Position numbers and translations under genes: made by a program. Positions 15,910 to 21,078 of a stretch of 21,078 nucleotides of DNA are shown here, piece after piece. Under the pieces are notes generated by a model that saw only the letters and a list, made by a program, of their open reading frames with translations, searched no databases and had not been told where the DNA came from. The DNA comes from Paludibacter sp. (GTDB lineage: Bacteria; Bacteroidota; Bacteroidia; Bacteroidales; Paludibacteraceae), in the NCBI GenBank assembly GCA_024709185.1, contig JANJXE010000039.1, positions 1 through 21,078 on the forward strand. The letters run 5' to 3'. Position 1 is the first letter of the stretch, and every line of letters starts with the position of its first letter.

Positions 15910-16941
15910 TTACAGCAACTCCGGCAAAATCAGCGAGAAAATCAAAATCAACATTCCCAACGAAAGCACTACAATCGTTTTTGAACCGGCACCTTTCCAT
16001 TCTTTCAACAGAATACCCCATACATTGCTGAAGGTAACGTTGAGCGACATGAGGATGCTCCACGAGAAGGCCATCATCACACTGCCTTCCACAAGATAAC
16101 TTTTACCAAGAGCGAGTCCGAAAAACTGTGAATACCACAAGCCACCGGCCAACAGACAGAACAACAAATTGTTGATCAACACCTTACCTGATACGGTAAA
16201 ATACTCCTTACCGGTTTTGTTTTTGATATTCTGAAAAATGCAGTAGATGGCGTTGGAAACGAATCCTCCGAGTGTAATCATTAGGATAGCAGGCAAACCG
16301 GCAAACAAAGGTTGAGTTCCCATTTCCAACGCAGCTACCCGGATAGGCTCGGCAGCTTCGAGACCCAGGCTAAAGCAGGCGCTCATCACACCGGCGAGCA
16401 AGGCTACCAGCAACCCTTTACCTAAGGCAAAATCTTTTACAGCAGCTTTTTTCTGCTCTTCGGTCATGTTTTTAGCGCGCAGACTTCCGGCGTAACCAAT
16501 CACAGCGATACCAGCGATGGCCACGCTAACAACTATCAGCAAAACTAAACCTTCGCCTGTGAATAAATCGGTTCCCACCATTAAAGCCGGAATGAGTGTA
16601 CCAAAGGCAGAGCAGGTTCCGAGAGCAATTGACTGACCCAGTGCGATGCCGAGGTAGCGCATGCTCAATCCGAAGGTGAGACCGCCTATACCCCAGAGAG
16701 CTCCGAAAAAGAGTGCTTTCAGTGCGGCACCATCACCCGATGCCAATAAAGCGCTAAGCGACGAACCGGCAGGAACGGCCAGCAAAGCACCTAAATACGG
16801 AAATACAAGCCAGGCGAAAATTCCCTGAACTAACCAGAAACTTTCCCACGACCATTCCTTCACTTTTTTAATAGGAACGTAGGAGCTCGACTGGCCCATA
16901 CTTCCCACTGCGATAATTAACAAGCCTATTAATGTGTTCAT
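15910..16941 (-). CDS. rhaT: L-rhamnose/H+ symporter
   Basis: 343 residues, the normal RhaT length, with about ten hydrophobic membrane segments and almost no soluble parts. Family signatures are visible: the N-terminal helix MNTLIGLLIIAVGSMGQSSSYVPIKKVKEWSWESFW (shown here only by its parts GSMGQSSSYVPIKKVK and WSWESFWLVQG), the ALWGIGGLTFGLSMRYLGIALGQS helix pair (WGIGGLTFG, YLGIALG), and AFSWSILMSLNVTFSNVWG (near residue 290). It imports L-rhamnose with a proton across the inner membrane. It follows rhaA by 78 bp on the same strand; a terminator-like stem in that gap may reduce but not prevent readthrough. Confidence 0.9.
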   Translation of the reverse strand: MNTLIGLLIIAVGSMGQSSSYVPIKKVKEWSWESFWLVQGIFAWLVFPYLGALLAVPAGSSLSALLASGDGAALKALFFGALWGIGGLTFGLSMRYLGIALGQSIALGTCSAFGTLIPALMVGTDLFTGEGLVLLIVVSVAIAGIAVIGYAGSLRAKNMTEEQKKAAVKDFALGKGLLVALLAGVMSACFSLGLEAAEPIRVAALEMGTQPLFAGLPAILMITLGGFVSNAIYCIFQNIKNKTGKEYFTVSGKVLINNLLFCLLAGGLWYSQFFGLALGKSYLVEGSVMMAFSWSILMSLNVTFSNVWGILLKEWKGAGSKTIVVLSLGMLILIFSLILPELL

Positions 16942-16973
16942 CTGAGTAAATGTGTATTAGAATGCAGGATGAA

Positions 16974-17002
16974 AGATGCCACCTCTTTCGGGAATGGCAT
17001 CT
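16974..17002 (-). terminator. Stem-loop between rhaA and rhaT (attenuator or partial terminator)
   Basis: AGATGCCA and TGGCATCT are perfect complements around a 13-nt loop, with two further G-T or A-T pairs possible outside. In transcription direction the stem is followed by TTCATCC, a short imperfect T stretch. It lies 17 bp behind the rhaA stop and could set the rhaA:rhaT expression ratio or stabilise the rhaA mRNA. Confidence 0.45.
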
Positions 17003-17019
17003 CTTATTCACAGCAAGGG

Positions 17020-18282
17020 TTATCGTTTTGAAGTTACATCTTTTTCATACTGCTGAATATCAGCAATCAGAGCTTCAGCGGCAGGAACTTCCTTCAGCAT
17101 GCAATAGTAGTCGTACACAGCCGACCAGGGAAGCGCTTTTGCTTCTTCGAGCAGAGCCAGGCGTTCGAAATTCTGACCTTTTGCTTCGTATTCGCGCAAC
17201 TGAGCTATGGGTTCGAGCAGGGCCTGCAACAATGCTTTCTGAGCAGCACGAACACCCACTACATAAGCTCCGATACGGTTGATGGAAGCATCGAAATAAT
17301 CGAGACCTACATGCACGCGGTCGATGGCATTGGCACGGATGATTTCCTGCATAATAGCCTGCAGTTCATCGCTCAGAATCACCACATGGTCGCTGTCCCA
17401 ACGCACCCCGCGGCTCACGTGGAGCATAATTTCGGGAGCAAATAACAGCAGCGAAGAAATTTTGTCGGAGATTACTTCCGTTGGATGGAAATGGCCCGCA
17501 TCCAGCGTAATCATCTTATTATTAGCAACTCCGTAGCCCATGTAGAACTCGTGTGAGCCCACCACATAGCTTTCGCTACCAATACCAAACAGCTTACATT
17601 CGATGCTGTCGAGCATATAGTCGTCGTTGGTTTTATATTCGAAGATTTTATCGAGCGATTCCTTCAGATTTTTGCGGTACAACAGGCGATCAACGGTAAG
17701 GTCTTTGGAACCATCGGGAATCCAGATATTGTGGATACATTTGGAGCCCAGCTGGCGGCCCATTTCCTCGGCAATTTTACGGCTGCGGTTTACGTGGTCG
17801 ATCCAGAACTGACGGATAGCGGGGTCACGGTGTGAGAGAGTAAACCCATCGGCCGATTTCTCGTGCGAAAAACAGGTACAGTTGAAGTCGAGTTTATAGT
17901 TTTTTTCTTTGGCCCAGTCAATCCAGCTCTGGAAATGCTTCGGTTCAATCTGGTCACGATCGACGCTTTCGCCTTTAAAGTCGCCATAGAAGGCATGGAT
18001 ATTTACGCGGTGCTCGCCGGGAATGAGCGACATAGCCTTGTCGATATCGGCCCTCAGTTCAGCGATCGTGCGCGCTTTACCGGGATAATTACCAGTAGCC
18101 TGAATACCACCGGTGAGTTCGCCATCGCCATTCTCAAAGCCGGTCACATCGTCGGCCTGCCAGCAGTGGAGCGAAATAGGGAGTTTGTCTAACTGCGCGA
18201 TAGCGTTATCTACATCGATGCCAAAATCGGCATACCTTGCTTTAGCATACTCAAATGCCTGTATAATCTGTTGCTTCTTCAT
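17020..18282 (-). CDS. rhaA: L-rhamnose isomerase
   Basis: 420 residues, the expected length. Catalyses L-rhamnose to L-rhamnulose with a divalent metal in the cytoplasm. Clear RhaA motifs: SLHCWQADDVTGFE (37-50), IQATGNYPGKART (60-72), DFNCTCFSHEKS (132-143), NIWIPDGSKD (185-194), LDAGHFHPTE (260-269, metal-binding) and SRGVRWDSDHV (290-300, metal-binding). The start at 18282 gives the normal N-terminus and a short A/T-rich leader behind an exact TAnnTTTG promoter box. rhaT follows at 78 bp. It provides L-rhamnulose for the RhaB-type kinase, which lies about 9 kb away beyond the fucose genes. Confidence 0.96.
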   Translation of the reverse strand: MKKQQIIQAFEYAKARYADFGIDVDNAIAQLDKLPISLHCWQADDVTGFENGDGELTGGIQATGNYPGKARTIAELRADIDKAMSLIPGEHRVNIHAFYGDFKGESVDRDQIEPKHFQSWIDWAKEKNYKLDFNCTCFSHEKSADGFTLSHRDPAIRQFWIDHVNRSRKIAEEMGRQLGSKCIHNIWIPDGSKDLTVDRLLYRKNLKESLDKIFEYKTNDDYMLDSIECKLFGIGSESYVVGSHEFYMGYGVANNKMITLDAGHFHPTEVISDKISSLLLFAPEIMLHVSRGVRWDSDHVVILSDELQAIMQEIIRANAIDRVHVGLDYFDASINRIGAYVVGVRAAQKALLQALLEPIAQLREYEAKGQNFERLALLEEAKALPWSAVYDYYCMLKEVPAAEALIADIQQYEKDVTSKR

Positions 18283-18306
18283 GGAATATAATTATTAATT
18301 TGCAGG

Positions 18307-18314
18307 CAAAGATA
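18307..18314 (-). promoter_or_regulatory. Candidate promoter of rhaA-rhaT (-7 box TATCTTTG)
   Basis: TATCTTTG on the minus strand matches TAnnTTTG exactly, 24 bp before the rhaA start codon. The -33 region has only CAACCC/TTTC, no TTTG, which would fit a promoter that needs an activator such as an AraC-type protein. The remaining stretch up to the cupin stop (18315-18518) shows no gene or clear repeat. Confidence 0.5.
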
Positions 18315-18518
18315 GAGATAGAGAAGAAGGCAGGGTTGAAAGAAATGATATTAAAACATCGTTTTTTGATAAAAGTGCCGTGTCGTGAGAGGAAGGCCAA
18401 TATCCCGTCAAACCATCGATTCATACAAATTTAGCTAATAATGAGGACATTTCCCAAAATAGGAGTTTCAAAGCCGGCAAGAATATTGTACGGTGATAAT
18501 CAGGACTCTAACCTTCCA

Positions 18519-18944
18519 TCAGGGCTTTACACTACTCAGCGGCTGTCCTTTTTCACCCAGGTAAAACGCAATCAGCACAATATCTTCCTGAGAATCATTA
18601 TAACCCTCGTGATAGGTATCGATAACTTCAGCAAAGGTAGAATTGGGAGCAAACTGATTAACTTTCCCATTTTCCAGACGCACTTTCAGCACTCCGGATA
18701 CAACAACGGCAAACACCGGCCGGGTGTGCTTGTGCCAACCTGTAGATGAACCCGGAGGCAGCGTCACTTTTGCAATGGTAACTTCATCGTTTAGAGAGTT
18801 GGGAAAAACAATTTTTTGCCCGATGGCAGTAGAATCCGTTTTCAATAAAGTTTCGACTTTCACTCCGGGATTATATCCGTTTTGAGCAAAAGCAAACAGC
18901 GAAAAAAGGAGTAGAAAGCTGGTGTTTAAAATGGTTTTCTTCAT
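18519..18944 (-). CDS. Exported small cupin-domain protein
   Basis: 141 residues with an N-terminal signal peptide (hydrophobic TSFLLLFSLFAFA, cleavage likely before QNGYNP) and a single cupin barrel. Motif 1 is GSSTGWHKHTRPVFAVVVSG: the HxH pair is present but the usual glutamate that follows is missing. Motif 2 has TYHEGYN, an HxxxN match. It therefore has three plausible metal-binding histidines but not the full 3-His-1-Glu set. The substrate is unknown. It stands alone between the doxX terminator and rhaA, with its own promoter, and is probably not part of the sugar operons. Confidence 0.8.
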   Translation of the reverse strand: MKKTILNTSFLLLFSLFAFAQNGYNPGVKVETLLKTDSTAIGQKIVFPNSLNDEVTIAKVTLPPGSSTGWHKHTRPVFAVVVSGVLKVRLENGKVNQFAPNSTFAEVIDTYHEGYNDSQEDIVLIAFYLGEKGQPLSSVKP

Positions 18945-19025
18945 ACTGAATTTATTATCTACAAGAGAAGATTGTCAAATGAATCGGCATTTACAATATA
19001 AATATTACTCATTGATGCAGAGCAA

Positions 19026-19033
19026 CAAATATA
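19026..19033 (-). promoter_or_regulatory. Candidate promoter of the cupin gene (-7 box TATATTTG)
   Basis: TATATTTG on the minus strand is an exact TAnnTTTG match, about 80 bp before the cupin start. The -33 region about 20 bp upstream reads GGTTTTAA, a partial match. It lies downstream of the doxX terminator, so an independent promoter is needed here. The rest of 18945-19167 shows no gene. Confidence 0.5.
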
Positions 19034-19167
19034 CAACAATTGATTTAAAACCGGAATATTGTACTTTATCTCTGAGCCGAAGTTAAAACCAGTTCACAGA
19101 CTTTCTGTATTTAACTTTCACATAGTAGCGTAATTTTTGGAATTCTTTTATTCATGTTCTAAAAACA

Positions 19168-19208
19168 GAATAACTGATGTTCAATTAAGTATTGAACATC
19201 AGTTATTC
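19168..19208 (-). terminator. Strong intrinsic terminator behind doxX
   Basis: A perfect 18-bp stem (GAATAACTGATGTTCAAT and its complement) with a 5-nt loop, 22 bp after the doxX stop. In transcription direction it is followed by TGTTTTTAG, a run of five T. This is the clearest terminator in the window. Confidence 0.9.
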
Positions 19209-19230
19209 CAATTTCTATTAAATTTTTGAA

Positions 19231-19695
19231 TTATTCCCTGATATACTTTCCAATTACAGTATCGAGTGCATATTTTCCGGCACCACCGAATATCAGTCCC
19301 AGCGACATACCGATTATCAGAATAAAGTATTCCATACCTTCGCCAGCCTGGTTGCCAAACCAATTCATGAAGAAACCATGCTGTACGTGACCGCCCAGGA
19401 ACATAGCACCACCGAGAGTGAGGAAGATGGAGAAAGCCATAAAACGGCTGCCCACACCAAGAATCAACAGGATAGGAGCTACGAATTCGGCCAGGATAAC
19501 CATTACTCCAAGTACTGCGGGAATACCCATGCTTGAAAAGAAACCTACTGTGGCTTCAAATCCGTAGCCTCCGTACATGCCAAGTGCTTTTTGCATTCCG
19601 TGTGGTAAAACAACTATGGCCAGTGCCAAACGTACAATCAAAAGCGCCCATGAGTTGGTGTCGGTCGCGAAAAATTTCTTTAAAAATGCATTCAT
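19231..19695 (-). CDS. DoxX-family membrane protein
   Basis: 154 residues with four hydrophobic segments at about 17-35, 58-78, 82-103 and 121-142, the DoxX pattern. RLALAIVVLPHGMQKALG in the first helix and loop is typical; the second and third helices hold ILAEFVAPILLILGVGSRF, close to the GxxxxxxxxELxxxxxLixG-type core of the family. Family members sit in the inner membrane and are linked to quinone- or thiosulfate-related redox and oxidative-stress functions, but a specific reaction cannot be assigned. It has its own promoter and terminator, so it is a single-gene unit. Its leader carries a repeated A/T-rich element ending 8 bp before the start codon. Confidence 0.88.
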   Translation of the reverse strand: MNAFLKKFFATDTNSWALLIVRLALAIVVLPHGMQKALGMYGGYGFEATVGFFSSMGIPAVLGVMVILAEFVAPILLILGVGSRFMAFSIFLTLGGAMFLGGHVQHGFFMNWFGNQAGEGMEYFILIIGMSLGLIFGGAGKYALDTVIGKYIRE

Positions 19696-19703
19696 CTTTT
19701 TTA

Positions 19704-19737
19704 ATGTTTAATGATTAGTGATAAATGATTAATGGGT
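19704..19737. repeat. Leader repeat before doxX
   Basis: Plus-strand reading begins with ATGTTTAAT and ends with ATGATTAATGGGT, with GATTAGTGATAA-type filler between. The near end is exactly 8 bp from the doxX start codon. The same two ends and the same 8-bp distance are found before the E1 gene (3725-3751). Confidence 0.65.
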
Positions 19738-19783
19738 CAGGGGTTTGTTTATCCTGAAAGCATTAATCGTAGTTTTGATGATG

Positions 19784-19813
19784 CAAAGATAGAGCGGTAA
19801 TGACGTGCAAAAA
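19784..19813 (-). promoter_or_regulatory. Candidate promoter of doxX (TTTTTG ... TATCTTTG)
   Basis: The -7 box TATCTTTG (19784-19791) fits TAnnTTTG exactly, and TTTTTG (19808-19813) can serve as the -33 box, with 16 bp between (19 from its first T residues). The leader of about 80 nt contains the ATTAATC-type repeat. Confidence 0.6.
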
Positions 19814-19843
19814 GTAAAGAAATCGGGTTGAATATTGCAAAAA

Positions 19844-20728
19844 TCAGGACTGAAGAACGGTTGTTTTAAATTCAGTTGGCGTCATTCCGGTATTTTTCTT
19901 GAAGAAATTGTTGAAATGAGCCGATTCTTCGAAGCCCAGCGAGAAAGCTAACTCCTTGTTCGACTGATTGGTAAACAACAACCAGCGTTTAGCTTCTGTG
20001 ATTAATTTACTCTGAATATGGTCCTTGGCCGATTTCCCGGTGATGGACTTAACCGTTTTGTTGAGGTAATCAGGAGTCACCGCCAGCATATCGGCATAAT
20101 CGTTCACCATGTGGTGTTCCACATAATGTTTGTTGAGCAGGCTTTTAAAACTCCGGAGCAGATGATTCGTCGTTTCCAGCAATTGCGGATTTTCCTCTTT
20201 TTTGAGTGAGCAATGATTGTTGCTCTGAATCAATAGTAACTTCACCAAAGCCCCTACTGCTTCGTGGGTATATTTTTCGAGCGAAGAGGCAAACAGCTCC
20301 ATCTGTTCAAATAAACTCTGGTAAACCGGAGCCGATGAATCGTGAATGGGCAATGGAGGTGATTGTCCGTAATCGTTGAACAGGTAAATATCGTTGATCA
20401 GGTGATCGGGGATAGCATTGGAAATAAGAAACTGTTCGGAATAGGATACAATAAAACCTTTGGGTTCCGAGCTAAACTCAAGTTTATGCATCTGTCCGGG
20501 CAGCAGGAAGTACAGCTGATGATTTTCGATTTCATATTCTGTAAAATCGACGGTGTGTGTACCTGTACCTTCGATGATATAGTACACCGAGTAATAATCG
20601 TGGCGGTGGGGAGCCGGCTTACGACCATTTACAAGACTATACGAATCTTCCATTCGTTTGATGGAAAAATCGGGCGAAAAGCCGGTGCGTTCGGCAAGCG
20701 TATAGGTTTTTATTTCCTGATGTAACAT
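19844..20728 (-). CDS. AraC-family transcriptional regulator
   Basis: 294 residues. The N-terminal half is a cupin sensing domain (APHRHDYYSVYYIIEGTGTH, then LYFLLPGQMHKLEF); the C-terminal 100 residues hold the two AraC helix-turn-helix units (VNDYADMLAVTPDYLNKTVKSITG and NKELAFSLGFEESAHFNNFFKKNTGMTPTEF). It starts 12 bp after the Nudix gene stop, so the two are probably cotranscribed. doxX follows on the same strand after 148 bp but with its own promoter; it is a possible target. No ligand can be predicted. It is not closely similar to the other AraC regulator in the window beyond the family level. Confidence 0.88.
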   Translation of the reverse strand: MLHQEIKTYTLAERTGFSPDFSIKRMEDSYSLVNGRKPAPHRHDYYSVYYIIEGTGTHTVDFTEYEIENHQLYFLLPGQMHKLEFSSEPKGFIVSYSEQFLISNAIPDHLINDIYLFNDYGQSPPLPIHDSSAPVYQSLFEQMELFASSLEKYTHEAVGALVKLLLIQSNNHCSLKKEENPQLLETTNHLLRSFKSLLNKHYVEHHMVNDYADMLAVTPDYLNKTVKSITGKSAKDHIQSKLITEAKRWLLFTNQSNKELAFSLGFEESAHFNNFFKKNTGMTPTEFKTTVLQS

Positions 20729-20740
20729 TTCTTTACCTGG

Positions 20741-21078
20741 TTAATTAGTACTAATAACATCGATGAGTTCACGAAGCATCATGGCAGTAGCGCCCCAGAT
20801 AACCACACCATCGACATCGTAATAAGGAGCACTGGTGTTGTCAACGCTATTGTGAGCCGGAAAGTTCTTCACTTTCACATTTTCGGCGTTAAAAAAATGG
20901 TTCAGGTTCACTTCGATTACATCCTGCACTTCGCGCGGGTCGGGCTGATAGGCGGGGCGCTGGTGAGCATAAGCCACATAGGCGCGTACTAAGAAGTTGC
21001 TGGGCGGAACATATAAATCGGAGAGCTGACCGATGATTTCGTAGGAATCGCGTTGAATGCCTAGCTCTTCCTCTACTT
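20741..21078 (-). CDS. Nudix hydrolase, C-terminal part (CoA pyrophosphatase-like)
   Basis: Partial gene: the frame stays open to the right edge, so the N-terminus is outside the window. The first visible residues, VEEELGIQRDSYEIIGQLSD, contain the end of the Nudix box (the UxEExGU part), which holds the catalytic glutamates for diphosphate hydrolysis. The following LYVPPSNFLVRAYVAYAHQRPAYQPDPREVQDVIEVNL and the C-terminal VDGVVIWGATAMMLRELIDVI (each given by key parts VPPSNF, PDPREVQDVIEV and VIWGATAMML) are typical of the NudL/CoA pyrophosphatase group. The apparent start at 20977 is an internal GTG and not real. The AraC gene follows after 12 bp. Confidence 0.85.
   Translation of the reverse strand, partial: VEEELGIQRDSYEIIGQLSDLYVPPSNFLVRAYVAYAHQRPAYQPDPREVQDVIEVNLNHFFNAENVKVKNFPAHNSVDNTSAPYYDVDGVVIWGATAMMLRELIDVISTN

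Overview
The window looks like a chromosomal segment from a member of the Bacteroidota, probably a fermentative gut-type or sediment lineage near the Bacteroidales/Marinilabiliales. The reasons are: Bacteroidota-type promoters (TAnnTTTG) in front of several genes; a protein with a type IX secretion C-terminal domain; an L-fucose isomerase and a rhamnulokinase that closely resemble Bacteroides proteins as I remember them; and A/T-rich leaders without Shine-Dalgarno sequences. All 17 genes I support lie on the minus strand, so transcription runs from high to low coordinates.

Reading in the direction of transcription: the right edge (21078 to about 18500) carries the C-terminal part of a Nudix hydrolase, an AraC-type regulator 12 bp behind it, a DoxX membrane protein with a strong promoter and a near-perfect intrinsic terminator, and a small exported cupin. 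Then comes L-rhamnose isomerase (rhaA) and the rhamnose/H+ symporter (rhaT), an exported Asp-box beta-propeller with a type IX sorting domain, and a second AraC regulator. The L-fucose block follows: a RhaM-family mutarotase, the fucose/H+ symporter (fucP), a GntR-type regulator (probably fucR) and L-fucose isomerase (fucI). A deoxyhexulose kinase of the RhaB type comes next. Only 8 bp further on is a complete 2-oxoacid (pyruvate-type) dehydrogenase complex, in the order E2, E3, fused E1 alpha/beta. A PHP-domain protein closes the window on the left.

Together the genes describe uptake, mutarotation, isomerisation and phosphorylation of two 6-deoxyhexoses, with an oxidative 2-oxoacid dehydrogenase placed directly behind the kinase. 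No aldolase, lactaldehyde reductase/dehydrogenase or separate second kinase is present; these must be elsewhere (possibly just beyond the left edge), or the single kinase serves both L-rhamnulose and L-fuculose.

The most unusual points are: a direct octamer repeat (CAGCACAG, 10-bp period) just downstream of the proposed promoters of both fucI and the mutarotase gene; a leader element ending in ATGATTAATGGGT (plus-strand reading) that sits next to the start codons of three unrelated genes, once paired with an inverted partner; a dehydrogenase E2 with a second, degenerate peripheral-subunit-binding domain; and an E3 with a roughly 25-residue Ser/Thr/Asn-rich insertion next to a perfect GC-rich palindrome. 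No tRNA, rRNA, CRISPR array or transposase was seen.
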